Assembly: GCF_010811875.1 (NCBI RefSeq)
Contig: NZ_VKHP01000091.1
Location: forward strand, 1 to 32,046
DNA: 32,046 nt
From: Bradyrhizobium uaiense
GTDB lineage: Bacteria > Pseudomonadota > Alphaproteobacteria > Rhizobiales > Xanthobacteraceae
Direction of reading: 5' to 3'
Under the pieces are notes generated by a model. It was not told where the DNA came from. It did no database searches and saw only the letters and a program-made list of their open reading frames with translations. Positions 24,941 through 32,046 of this stretch are shown here, in pieces. How positions within the stretch are numbered: the first letter of the stretch is position 1; each line of letters begins with the position of its first letter. Made by a program: the position numbers and the translations under genes.

Positions 24941-26038
24941 ATGACTGCCTTGGCCAACAACCAGACTTCGAAGCGCCGTCTCCTGCTGGCGTCAGATCGA
25001 AGCGATCAAAGCAACGAACTCGCCAGCATCCTGCGCTCGGTGGGCGAGGTCGATACCGTTCCGACGTCCGACATTCCCGAGCAGCCGGCACGCGATCTCT
25101 CCGGCATCGTCGTCGACATCAACCTGCGCTCGCCCGAAGCCGTGCAGATGGTGCGCGCCAAGTTGCAGACCGATGCCTATCGCGAGATGCCGCGGCTGTT
25201 CGTGCTGGCGGATGCGCTGCATCACGCTTCGATGCAGGCCTGGGCGCTCGGCGCCACCGACACGATCTCGCGGCCGTTCGATGCGCGCGGCATCCTGCAG
25301 CGCATCCGTGCCGCATTTCCCGACAACAGCGGTTACGACGAGACCGACCGCGGCAAGGCGCTCAACCGCGGCGTCGAAGCCGCGCACGGCGTAATGGTCA
25401 AGATGTTCGAGCGGATGCGCGCCGGCGAGCCGCTCAAGTTCGAGGACATCGTTGCCGCCGAAAACAAGATCCTCAAGGCGATCAAGCACAACTCGCTGCG
25501 CGAATGGCTGACCACGGTGGGCTGCCATCACCAGGAGACCTATCGTCACTGCCTGTTCGTGACCGGCTTCGCGGTCGCATTCTCGCAGCATCTCGGTATG
25601 CGCGAGGACGATCAGCGCCGGCTCGCCCGCGCCGCGCTGCTGCACGATGTCGGCAAGGCGTTCGTTCCGGTTGCGCTGCTCGACAAGCCCGGCGCATTCA
25701 CGGTCGAGGAAATGGCCGAGATGCGCGAGCATCCGCGTCGTGGCTACGAGGCGCTGTCCGCGCAGGGCGGCTTCCCGCCTGAAATGCTCGACGTGATCCT
25801 GCATCATCACGAATTCCTCGACGGCACCGGCTATCCGAACGGCCTCAGCGGCAACCAGATCAGCGACATCGTCCGCGTCACCACGATCGTCGATGTCTAT
25901 GCCGCCCTTGTCGAAAAGCGCGCCTACCGGCTGCAGTTCACCCATGCCAAGGCCTTCTCCATGATGGAGGAGATGGGTGGCAAGCTCGACCAGCAATTGC
26001 TGCAGGCGTTCCGCCCGGTGGCATTCGGGCATTATTGA
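24941..26038 (+). CDS. Degenerate-receiver HD-GYP domain protein (putative c-di-GMP phosphodiesterase)
   Basis: The protein is 365 residues. The N-terminal part (about 12-128) looks like a response-regulator receiver: LLLASD, a possible phospho-acceptor Asp59 in GIVVDINL, and TISRPF with Arg where the conserved Lys is usual. It is probably degenerate. The C-terminal HD-GYP domain (about 185-350) has HDVGK (235-239) and HHHEFLDGTGYPNGL (288-302), the signatures of cyclic-di-GMP phosphodiesterases. In the later DVYAALVEKRAYR the second Asp of the usual DxxDAL is Ala. The start is an ATG after GGGGATGTC. It is monocistronic, followed by a palindromic repeat. Likely cytoplasmic signalling; partners are unknown. 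Confidence 0.9.
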   Translation: MTALANNQTSKRRLLLASDRSDQSNELASILRSVGEVDTVPTSDIPEQPARDLSGIVVDINLRSPEAVQMVRAKLQTDAYREMPRLFVLADALHHASMQAWALGATDTISRPFDARGILQRIRAAFPDNSGYDETDRGKALNRGVEAAHGVMVKMFERMRAGEPLKFEDIVAAENKILKAIKHNSLREWLTTVGCHHQETYRHCLFVTGFAVAFSQHLGMREDDQRRLARAALLHDVGKAFVPVALLDKPGAFTVEEMAEMREHPRRGYEALSAQGGFPPEMLDVILHHHEFLDGTGYPNGLSGNQISDIVRVTTIVDVYAALVEKRAYRLQFTHAKAFSMMEEMGGKLDQQLLQAFRPVAFGHY

Positions 26039-26054
26039 GCCCTCACCCCCCCCC

Positions 26055-26140
26055 CGTTATTGCGAGCGGAGCGAAGCAATCCATCCCTCCGCGTGCGCGG
26101 GGCCATGGATTGCTTCGTCGCTTCGCTCCTCGCAATGACG
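26055..26140. repeat. Intergenic palindromic element R5
   Basis: The left arm, containing ATTGCGAGCGGAGCGAAGC and then AATCCAT, pairs with the right arm ATGGATTGCTTCGTCGCTTC..GCAATGACG. It is a third repeat family, common between genes of Bradyrhizobium-like genomes. It follows the HD-GYP gene and may end its transcript. Confidence 0.8.
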
Positions 26141-26241
26141 GGTGAGGTGACGACTCTAGCCAATCAACGCAAGTCCGCGTCCTTACCTCCGCCTAGATTT
26201 CGGCGATCATCGGCATGACCGATGCTTGGGTGAGGACGATC

Positions 26242-27531
26242 ATGGACACGGCAACGACCGGGGATCTCGACATCCCCGCCAACATCGCGGCAACCCTCGT
26301 CGATCCGGTCGCCTATGCCGACGACCGCATCCACGACAGCTATCGCTGGCTGCGCGCCAACAATCCGCTCGGGATCGCGCGGCCGGACAAGTTCGATCCG
26401 TTCTGGGTGGTGACCAAGCACGCCCATATCCAGGCGATCAGTCGCCAGAACGACCTGTTCCACAACGCCGATCGGCCGACCACGCTGACCAACCAGGCGC
26501 TCGAGGAGCGCGTGCGCAGGATCACCGGTGGGCCCAATCTGGTGCGCTCGCTGGTGCAGATGGATGCACCCGACCATCCGAAATATCGCGCGCTGACGCA
26601 GGGCTGGTTCATGCCGGCCAATCTCGGCAAGTTCGAAGGCCGCATTCGCGAGATCGCGCGGGCCACGGTGCAGCGCATGCTCGACCGCGGCGGCGCCTGC
26701 GATTTCGTCGAGGACGTCGCGCTCGGCTATCCCCTGCACGTCATCATGGAGATCCTCGGCGTGCCCGAGGCGGACGAGCCGCGCATGCTAAAGCTGACGC
26801 AAGAACTGTTCGGCCCGCAGGATCCCGACACCGCGCGCGTCCGCGATGCGCTGAGCGCCGAGCAGGTCTCCGTGATGTTGCAGGCGATCATCGCCGACTT
26901 CTCGGCCTACTTCCGCGGGATCACCGAGGAGCGCCGCCGGAATCCGCGTGACGATCTCGCCACCGTAATTGCCAACGCGAAGATCGGCGGTGACTACATG
27001 CCGGAGCACGATCAGACCAGCTATTACATGATCGTCGCGACCGCGGGCCACGACACCACCTCATCCTCGACCGCGGGCGCGATCTGGGCGCTGGCCAGGG
27101 ATCCCGCGGAATTCGCCAAGGTGAAGGCCAATCCGGAATTGATCCCGGGCCTGGTCGACGAGTCGATTCGCTGGATGACGCCGGTCAAGCATTTCATGCG
27201 CTCGGCCACCGCGGATACCGAGCTCGGCGGCCGCAGAATCGCCAAGGGCGACTGGCTGATGCTGTGCTACGCCTCGGGCAATCGCGACGAGGAGGTGTTC
27301 GAGGATCCCGATCGCTTCCGCAGCGACCGCAAGCCCAACCGCCATGTCGCATTCGGCTATGGCGCGCATCTCTGCCTCGGCCAGTATCTGGCCAAGCTCG
27401 AGATGCGCATCCTGTTCGAGGAGCTGCTGCCGCATCTGAAATCGCTGTCGCTCGACGGCGAGGTGAAGATGACGCAGGCCTATTTCGTCAGCGGCCCGAA
27501 GAAGCTGCCGATCCGGTTTGAGGTGAATTGA
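26242..27531 (+). CDS. Cytochrome P450
   Basis: This soluble bacterial P450 has 429 residues from ATG 26242. An in-frame ATG at 26215 would add nine residues; GAGGA before 26242 favours the shorter form. All core motifs are present: the I-helix oxygen-activating AGHDTT (268-273), the K-helix ExxR ESIR (307-310), and the heme-ligand loop FGYGAHLCLG with Cys378. Such class I enzymes need a ferredoxin and a reductase; none is adjacent. General resemblance is to bacterial P450s acting on terpenes, steroids or fatty acids, but no specific subfamily can be claimed. It is monocistronic, between palindromic repeats R5 and R6. Confidence 0.95.
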   Translation: MDTATTGDLDIPANIAATLVDPVAYADDRIHDSYRWLRANNPLGIARPDKFDPFWVVTKHAHIQAISRQNDLFHNADRPTTLTNQALEERVRRITGGPNLVRSLVQMDAPDHPKYRALTQGWFMPANLGKFEGRIREIARATVQRMLDRGGACDFVEDVALGYPLHVIMEILGVPEADEPRMLKLTQELFGPQDPDTARVRDALSAEQVSVMLQAIIADFSAYFRGITEERRRNPRDDLATVIANAKIGGDYMPEHDQTSYYMIVATAGHDTTSSSTAGAIWALARDPAEFAKVKANPELIPGLVDESIRWMTPVKHFMRSATADTELGGRRIAKGDWLMLCYASGNRDEEVFEDPDRFRSDRKPNRHVAFGYGAHLCLGQYLAKLEMRILFEELLPHLKSLSLDGEVKMTQAYFVSGPKKLPIRFEVN

Positions 27532-27537
27532 CGGAAC

Positions 27538-27640
27538 GTCATTCCGGGGCGATGCGAAAGCATCGAACCTCAGGTGCGCAATTGCGCACCGGGGAATCTC
27601 GAGATTCCGGGTCTGGTCCTTCGGACCATCCCGGAATGAC
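27538..27640. repeat. Intergenic palindromic element R6
   Basis: GTCATTCCGGGG at the left end matches CCCGGAATGAC at the right. The part at 27568-27596 is the reverse complement of 29 bases of element R4 (19621-19649). It lies between the convergent P450 and acyl-CoA ligase genes. Confidence 0.8.
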
Positions 27641-27655
27641 GCGGCTGGAGCCGCG

Positions 27656-29236
27656 TCACTCCAGCATCTTCCGCAGCTCGGCCTTCGCGACCTTCTCCAG
27701 CGTCGAGCGCGGCATCTCGTCCACGAAGCGGATTTCCCGGGGCACCTTGAAGTCGGCGAGCGACGAGCGGCACGCGGTCATCACCTTATCGTGCAGATCC
27801 GCTGGCAACGCTGCGACGCCGGTTTGCGGGATGATGAAGACGACCGGGACCTCGTCCAGCATCGGATGCTTCTTCGCCACCACCGCGGCCTCGCGGACGC
27901 CCGGCACCACGGCGATCACCTGCTCGATCTCGGAGGCTGCGACATTCTCGCCGCCGACCTTCAGCATGTCCTTGGAGCGGTCGCCGAACTTGAGATAGCC
28001 GCGCTCCAGCATCGTGACACGGTCGCCGGTGATGAAGTAACCGTGCTCGTCAAAGCTCTCGCGCGTGGCCTTCTCGTTGTGCAGATATTCCGCGAACAGC
28101 GACAGGCCGGGAATGCCCTTGATCAGGAGATTGCCGGTCTCGCCGACGCCGGTCGGCGTGCCATCATCGTTGGTGACGCGGATTTCGTATTCCGGCGCGG
28201 CGCGGCCGATCGACATCGGCGGGTTCGGCTGGTCGACCTCACCGATGATGCCGTGGGTGATGGTCTCGGTCATGCCCCACCAGCCGATGATCTTGATGCC
28301 GAACACGGCGAATGCCGGCGGCTCGTTCACCGCGGTGCCCCAGAGCCGGAACTTGTGATGCTTCGGCACCTCGTGCTCCAGCAGCGCCTTCATGCAGAAC
28401 GGGATCGTCGAGGTCCAGGTCGAGCCGTGCTCGAGCGCTACCGGCCAGAAGCGGCTGGCCGAGAAGCGCGGCTGGATCACGCAGGTGCCGCCGACCCACA
28501 GGATCGCCAGCATCGAATAGGCCAGCGCGTTGGTGTGAAACAGCGGCAGGTAGGTCTGGTGCACGTCAAAGGCGTGCAGATCCTGATGCACGGCGTTGAT
28601 CTTGGCACCCCACAGCGCATTGGCATGCGTCCACAGCACCGCCTTCGGCCGCGACGTGGTGCCGGAGGTGTATTGCACGCTGCAAGGTGCGAGCGGATCG
28701 GTCGGGCGCTGCGGCCGATCGGCGCTGTCGGCAAACAGCGCTTCAAAGCTGTCGCCGCGCGCGGGCGCCTGCGCCGGCGCCTGGCCCGCATCGTGCGAGG
28801 TCACCGCGATCCAGCGCAGCCCCTTGCAGTTGGCTGATATCAATTCGGCATAGGCCGGCTGGGTGATCGCGGCGACCGCGCCGCAATGGCCGGCAAAATA
28901 TTCGATCTCGGCTGCCGCCGAGCGGGTGTTGGTGGTGACGGCGATGGCGCCAAGCTCGACACAGGCGAACCATGACATGATCGCCTCGATGCAATTATCG
29001 AGATGGATCAGGACATAGTCGCCCTGCCTGATGCCGCGTTTGGCGAGGCCCGCGGCGAGCGCGCCGACCCGCTCATGGAACTCGCCGTAGCTCCAGTGCC
29101 GCGCCGGCGCGTCGAACGGCGCCCAGATCAGGAATGGATGATCGCGGCGCACCTCGGCGCGCATTCTCAGCAGCCATGGCACGTCGAGCCCGGCAAACGG
29201 CCCGACGATTCCCGGCACGGCTCTCGAATTGGTCAT
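27656..29236 (-). CDS. AMP-forming acyl-CoA ligase
   Basis: This 526-residue ANL-superfamily enzyme activates a carboxylic acid to its CoA thioester through an acyl-adenylate. The start is ATG 29236 with GGGAGGA 4 nt upstream. The frame is open to 29332, but only with a TTG. The P-loop is YTSGTTSRPK (189-198), followed by the aromatic-Gly motif GWWGMTETI, the ITGDRV Asp motif and the hinge KVGGENVAASEIEQVI. The C-terminal catalytic Lys lies in PRSTLEKVAKAEL. The sequence looks most like the CaiC/crotonobetaine- or cyclohexanecarboxylate-CoA ligase-like group, which is tentative. VOC and TctC-type neighbours suggest a catabolic role for an organic acid taken up from outside. Confidence 0.93.
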   Translation of the reverse strand: MTNSRAVPGIVGPFAGLDVPWLLRMRAEVRRDHPFLIWAPFDAPARHWSYGEFHERVGALAAGLAKRGIRQGDYVLIHLDNCIEAIMSWFACVELGAIAVTTNTRSAAAEIEYFAGHCGAVAAITQPAYAELISANCKGLRWIAVTSHDAGQAPAQAPARGDSFEALFADSADRPQRPTDPLAPCSVQYTSGTTSRPKAVLWTHANALWGAKINAVHQDLHAFDVHQTYLPLFHTNALAYSMLAILWVGGTCVIQPRFSASRFWPVALEHGSTWTSTIPFCMKALLEHEVPKHHKFRLWGTAVNEPPAFAVFGIKIIGWWGMTETITHGIIGEVDQPNPPMSIGRAAPEYEIRVTNDDGTPTGVGETGNLLIKGIPGLSLFAEYLHNEKATRESFDEHGYFITGDRVTMLERGYLKFGDRSKDMLKVGGENVAASEIEQVIAVVPGVREAAVVAKKHPMLDEVPVVFIIPQTGVAALPADLHDKVMTACRSSLADFKVPREIRFVDEMPRSTLEKVAKAELRKMLE

Positions 29237-29442
29237 ATGTCCTCCCGCGGCCTTGGCGGCCGCCCTTGATCTTGGTTGGGAGCAGTTCTGCCATCGGCGT
29301 GCGCCGAGCGCAAATCGGGATTTGCAGGACAATGTTGCGCTGAAGCTATCCGTTCCGCCGCGCGGAAGAGGTGGATCCGTCGGCGGTGCCTATGATCCGG
29401 CGCGCATCCACGCACGCGCTGGCGGGCAATGACGAACGATCG

Positions 29443-29862
29443 CTAGGTTGGGTCTCGTTCATACGACGAGATCTCGATCAGGCTGCCGTCGGGGTCGCGG
29501 CAATACACCGAGCGCAGCGTGCCGCGCGCGCCCTGCTTGGCGACCGGGCCCTCCTCGATCTTGACGCCATTGGCCTTCAGATGCGCGACCACTTCGTCCG
29601 GCGTGCTCGCGGTGAGGAAGCAGAGATCGTCGCTGCCGGCCGCTTCGTGATCGGCGGTGAACCATTCCACCTTGTCGGCATCGCGCGGCCGCACGTTGAT
29701 CTTCTGGTTGCCGAACACCAGTGAGGTGCGCGGTGTCTTGCCCTTGCCGGGGTCGAACACCTTCACCTCCATGCCGAGGATCCTGCTGTACCAGGCAACC
29801 GAGCGCACGACGTCGGTGACGTTGATCACGAGATGGTCGAGCCCATTCACCTTGACGGACAT
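29443..29862 (-). CDS. VOC (glyoxalase/bleomycin resistance/dioxygenase) family protein
   Basis: This 139-residue single-domain VOC-superfamily protein begins VKVNGLDHLVINVTDVVRS, with a His that is a typical metal ligand, and WYSRILGMEVKVF. The second beta-alpha-beta-beta module has DLCFLTASTPDEVVAHL and YCRDPDGSLIEISSYE, with a Glu metal ligand in LIEI. The start is ATG 29862; the frame is open upstream to 30066 but overlaps the TctC-type gene there. The family includes glyoxalases, extradiol dioxygenases and fosfomycin/bleomycin resistance proteins; the exact reaction is unknown. It is 206 bases upstream of the acyl-CoA ligase on the same strand, so a shared transcript is plausible. It is divergent from the binding-protein gene. 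Confidence 0.9.
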   Translation of the reverse strand: MSVKVNGLDHLVINVTDVVRSVAWYSRILGMEVKVFDPGKGKTPRTSLVFGNQKINVRPRDADKVEWFTADHEAAGSDDLCFLTASTPDEVVAHLKANGVKIEEGPVAKQGARGTLRSVYCRDPDGSLIEISSYERDPT

Positions 29863-30049
29863 GATCGATCCTTTTCGGTCCCGAACGCGTTCGGTTCTGA
29901 TGCAATCCGAGCCGCAGCTTAGTCTTTCGTCGCGGTTGGTGCGCACGTGTCGCACTGGCCGCATCACATATTGTTTGTTAGAACCGCGCCGCAGGCAACG
30001 CAACAGAAACGGGCAGGAGGCCGAACCCTGCTGGATTGGGAGAGACTTC

Positions 30050-31021
30050 ATGATTTCACGCCGCACCGCGCTGGGCCTGATCGGGTCGGGGATTTCGACC
30101 TTCGCGATCGGCCGTGCTTCCGCAGCCGACTATCCGGCGCGGCCGGTGCGCTGGATCGTGGGCTATCCGCCGGGCGGCGCCACCGACATCATCGCGCGCC
30201 TGATCGGGCAGCGGCTGTCGGAGAAGCTCGGGCAGCAATTCGTGATCGAGAACAAGCCGGGCGCCGGCAACAATATCGGCACCGAGGCTGCGATCAACGC
30301 CGAGCCGGACGGCTACACCGTGCTGCTGGTCAATCCGGCGAACTACATCAACGCCTCGCTCTACGCCAATCTGAAGTTCAACTTCGTGCGCGACGTCGCG
30401 CCGGTTGCCTCGTTCAACCGCGTGCCGAACGTGATGACCGTCAACAAGGACGTGCCGGCGAAGACCGTCGCCGAGTTCATCGAGTATGTGAAGGCCAATC
30501 CCGGCAAGGTGAACATGGCCTCGTCCGGCAACGGCACCTCGGTGCATCTCTCCGGCGAGATGTTCATGTCGATGACCGGCTGCAAGATGCAGCACGTGCC
30601 GTATCGCGGCGCCGCGCCTGCGATCACCGACATGCTCGGCGGTCAGGTGCAGGTGATCTTCGACAACATGCCCTCGATCATCCAGCACATCCGTTCCGGC
30701 TCGCTGCGCGCGCTCGGCGTGACGACGGCCGAGCGCTCCTCGCAATTGCCCGACGTGCCGGCGATCGCCGAGACCGTGAAGGGCTATGAAGCGAGCGCGT
30801 TGTTCGGCATGGGCGCGCCGAAGAACACGCCGAAGGAATTGATCACCAGGCTCAACACCGAGATCAACTCCGTGCTCGCCGCGCCCGATATGCGGAAGCG
30901 TCTGGTCGAGCTCGGCGGTGATTCGCTGATCCAGACGCCGGACGCCTTCGGCAACGACATCAAGGCCGAGACCGACAAGTGGAAGAAGGTGGTCGAGTTC
31001 GCCGGCCTCAAGGTCGAGTAG
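30050..31021 (+). CDS. Tripartite tricarboxylate transporter substrate-binding protein (Bug/TctC family)
   Basis: The protein is 323 residues and periplasmic. It has a twin-Arg-containing signal (ISRRTALGLIGSGIST, then FAIGRASA before ADYPARP), then family motifs VRWIVGYPPGGATDIIARLI, FVIENKPGAGNNIGTEAA, PDGYTVLLVNPANYINAS, and VPYRGAAPAITDMLGGQVQVIFDNM. Bug proteins bind carboxylates, amino acids or nicotinate-like ligands and pass them to TctAB permeases. No tctA or tctB is adjacent, as is usual for the many orphan Bug genes of these bacteria. GGGAGAG precedes the ATG. It is divergent from the VOC gene across 187 bases, suggesting a shared control region for uptake and CoA-activation genes. 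Confidence 0.95.
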   Translation: MISRRTALGLIGSGISTFAIGRASAADYPARPVRWIVGYPPGGATDIIARLIGQRLSEKLGQQFVIENKPGAGNNIGTEAAINAEPDGYTVLLVNPANYINASLYANLKFNFVRDVAPVASFNRVPNVMTVNKDVPAKTVAEFIEYVKANPGKVNMASSGNGTSVHLSGEMFMSMTGCKMQHVPYRGAAPAITDMLGGQVQVIFDNMPSIIQHIRSGSLRALGVTTAERSSQLPDVPAIAETVKGYEASALFGMGAPKNTPKELITRLNTEINSVLAAPDMRKRLVELGGDSLIQTPDAFGNDIKAETDKWKKVVEFAGLKVE

Positions 31022-31141
31022 GCTTCAAGCGTCAGGAGACGCCTGGCCTTCTGCTGGGCCTTGACGCGGAATAAAATGACCTTCAGGAACCTTACCCGAG
31101 TTGCCGCACTTTGCTCGCTGCGGCACCGGAGGAATAGGATC

Positions 31142-31435
31142 ATGCGCACATCGCGATTGGCACTGCTTGCTTTGGGAACGATGGCGCTTGCCGGCGCCGC
31201 GAGCATCAAGTCTGCCTCCGCCGACCCCTATGACTATCCGTGGTGTGCGCAGGGGCCGAGCCTCGGCTATCCCGGCGAATGCGCCTACCAAACCTACGAT
31301 CAGTGCCTTGCGAGCGTGTCGGGGCGTTATCTCGCCTGCGGGGAGAACCCGCGCTTCCTGTTTCGCGCACAGCTGCAGCCGGAGCCGCGACGCTATCGTC
31401 ATAAGCACCGGCATCACAAAACACACCCGCAATAG
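31142..31435 (+). CDS. DUF3551 family secreted small protein
   Basis: The protein is 97 residues with a Sec signal (TSRLALLALGTMALAGA, then ASIKSASA before DPYDYPWC). The mature part has four cysteines in the DUF3551 pattern: PWCAQG, GECAYQT, DQCLASVSG and LACGENP. Two disulfides are likely in the periplasm. The tail is basic and His-rich (RRYRHKHRHHKTHPQ), which may bind metal or be unstructured. ATG 31142 is chosen because GGAGGA at 31128-31133 lies 8 nt upstream. The frame is open to 31061. DUF3551 proteins are numerous and small in Bradyrhizobium; their function is unknown. Confidence 0.88.
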   Translation: MRTSRLALLALGTMALAGAASIKSASADPYDYPWCAQGPSLGYPGECAYQTYDQCLASVSGRYLACGENPRFLFRAQLQPEPRRYRHKHRHHKTHPQ

Positions 31436-31542
31436 CCGCCCGCGGCGAACGCGTTCGGCCGCAGGGCGTTCGCGACCCCCGGTCGTCCCAGCCATTTTTC
31501 GTGACCGAGCATCGGCCTTGACGCGATCGTGAAGGATCGCGC

Positions 31543-31570
31543 TTGACGCCGCGCCGTTTGCGCTTATACT
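31543..31570 (+). promoter_or_regulatory. Sigma-70-type promoter of the arsR-like gene
   Basis: TTGACG at 31543-31548 and TATACT at 31565-31570 are separated by 16 bases, close to the consensus. The expected transcription start at about 31577 is within a base or two of the ATG at 31578, so the message would have no leader. Confidence 0.65.
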
Positions 31571-31571
31571 A

Positions 31572-31583
31572 AACCATATGGTT
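31572..31583. promoter_or_regulatory. Operator-like palindrome over the arsR start codon
   Basis: AACCATATGGTT is a perfect 12-bp palindrome between the -10 box and the start codon, covering both the expected transcription start and the ATG. It is well placed for autorepression by the encoded ArsR-family protein. Confidence 0.6.
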
Positions 31584-32046
31584 AAGTATCAAGACGAAGC
31601 ACTGGACCGCACGTTCGCGGCGCTTTCCGATCCCACCCGCCGCGCGCTTGTGGCGCGGCTCGGTGAGCAGGAAAGCCTGTCGGTGAGCGAGCTGGCGCAG
31701 CCATTCGCGATATCGTTGCCGGCGATCATGAAGCATCTCGATGTGCTCACCGATGCGGGCCTCGTCGCGCGCGAAAAGACCGGCCGCACCGTGGCGTGCC
31801 GGCTCACCGCGAGGCCGATGGAGCAGGCGATGAACTGGCTCAATCGCTACGCGCAATTCTGGTCCGACAATCTCGACCGCCTTGCAGCCTTTGTGGAGGA
31901 AGATCCATGGCAATCCAATCGGCAAGCGCATCGTTACCGCGCCGATCCGCATCGAAACGGACGCGTTCGAGGACACGCACGATTTCTACACGCTGGCGCC
32001 GGCGCCGATCCGCGCATCGACCGCGGTGCTCAATTCCGCCCGCTTT
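31578..32046 (+). CDS. ArsR/SmtB family transcriptional regulator, 3' end outside window
   Basis: This winged-helix repressor opens MVKYQDEALDRTFAALSDPT, followed by RRALVARL, a family-like start. The helix-turn-helix is SVSELAQPFAISLPAIMKHLDVLTDAGLV, then the wing REKTGRTVACRL, and a C-terminal helix NWLNRYAQFWSDNLDRLAAFVEEDPW. No CxC metal site is seen, so it is of the metal-independent type often paired with an SRPBCC/AHSA1 gene. No Shine-Dalgarno precedes the ATG, and the promoter places the RNA start at the ATG, so translation is probably leaderless. The frame stays open to the window end, but after about 31920 its third positions lose GC bias, and the overlapping frame beginning near 31907 takes over. 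The real stop is not visible. Confidence 0.88.
   Translation, partial: MVKYQDEALDRTFAALSDPTRRALVARLGEQESLSVSELAQPFAISLPAIMKHLDVLTDAGLVAREKTGRTVACRLTARPMEQAMNWLNRYAQFWSDNLDRLAAFVEEDPWQSNRQAHRYRADPHRNGRVRGHARFLHAGAGADPRIDRGAQFRPL
31907..32046 (+). CDS. Start of an overlapping gene, frame uncertain, 3' partial
   Basis: ATG 31907 has GGAGGAAG at 31895-31902 just upstream, an excellent ribosome-binding site inside the end of the ArsR frame. Yet the frame from this ATG is Arg/Ser-rich with poor GC bias at third positions. The frame with strong bias, from about 31912 to the end, is shifted; it reads IGKRIVTAPIRIETDAFEDT from 31918 and has only a TTG (31891) as an in-frame start. I do not recognise the product. 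Either the gene uses the TTG, or a one-base error or mutation lies near 31907-31920. An SRPBCC-type gene would be the usual neighbour, but the peptide does not look like one. Confidence 0.35.
   Translation, partial: MAIQSASASLPRRSASKRTRSRTRTISTRWRRRRSAHRPRCSIPPA

Overview
The window looks like chromosomal DNA of a high-GC alphaproteobacterium of the Bradyrhizobium/Rhodopseudomonas type (Rhizobiales, Nitrobacteraceae). The evidence is the order rpsT-dnaA-dnaN-recF-gyrB-murA, DUF1330, DUF3551 and DUF2867 genes, tripartite-tricarboxylate (Bug/TctC) binding proteins, strongly GC-biased third codon positions, and intergenic palindromic elements typical of that group. No tRNA, rRNA, CRISPR array, insertion sequence or prophage was recognised. 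The genus is an inference, not a demonstrated assignment.

Layout. Positions 1-5.0 kb carry an exported serine-hydrolase homologue, a DUF1330 protein, two palindromic repeats, an MmgE/PrpD protein (minus) and a short FUSC membrane protein. From 5.0 to 17.2 kb all genes are on the minus strand: DUF2867 and a MATE transporter (overlapping ATGA), an unusual MurA with Asp at the fosfomycin-target Cys position, then gyrB, recF, dnaN, dnaA and rpsT. A 1.15-kb gene-free stretch between the dnaA start and the rpsT terminator holds an AT-rich island, one good DnaA box and a cluster of CcrM (GANTC) sites. It is the best candidate here for a replication origin or dnaA control region. To its right, gene orientation turns mostly to plus: a small membrane protein, msrA and a polysaccharide-export lipoprotein.

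From 19.7 to 21.6 kb lie a dienelactone hydrolase, a small secreted protein and an alpha/beta hydrolase (all minus). Positions 21.9-24.7 kb hold a two-gene molybdenum hydroxylase operon of the isoquinoline 1-oxidoreductase type, closed by a strong terminator. Next come a degenerate-receiver HD-GYP protein and a cytochrome P450. An acyl-CoA ligase and a VOC protein (minus) are divergent from a TctC-type solute-binding protein, suggesting uptake and CoA activation of an organic acid. The window ends with a DUF3551 protein and an ArsR-family regulator that appears leaderless and self-regulated; it runs off the edge and overlaps the start of another coding frame.

The points most worth checking are: the serine-hydrolase homologue that seems to have lost its catalytic SxxK serine by an in-frame deletion; MurA Cys-to-Asp; the phased GANTC clusters upstream of gyrB and dnaA; and the leaderless arsR promoter-operator. 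I found no clear new multi-gene defence or mobile system. Most of the window is housekeeping and ordinary metabolism.
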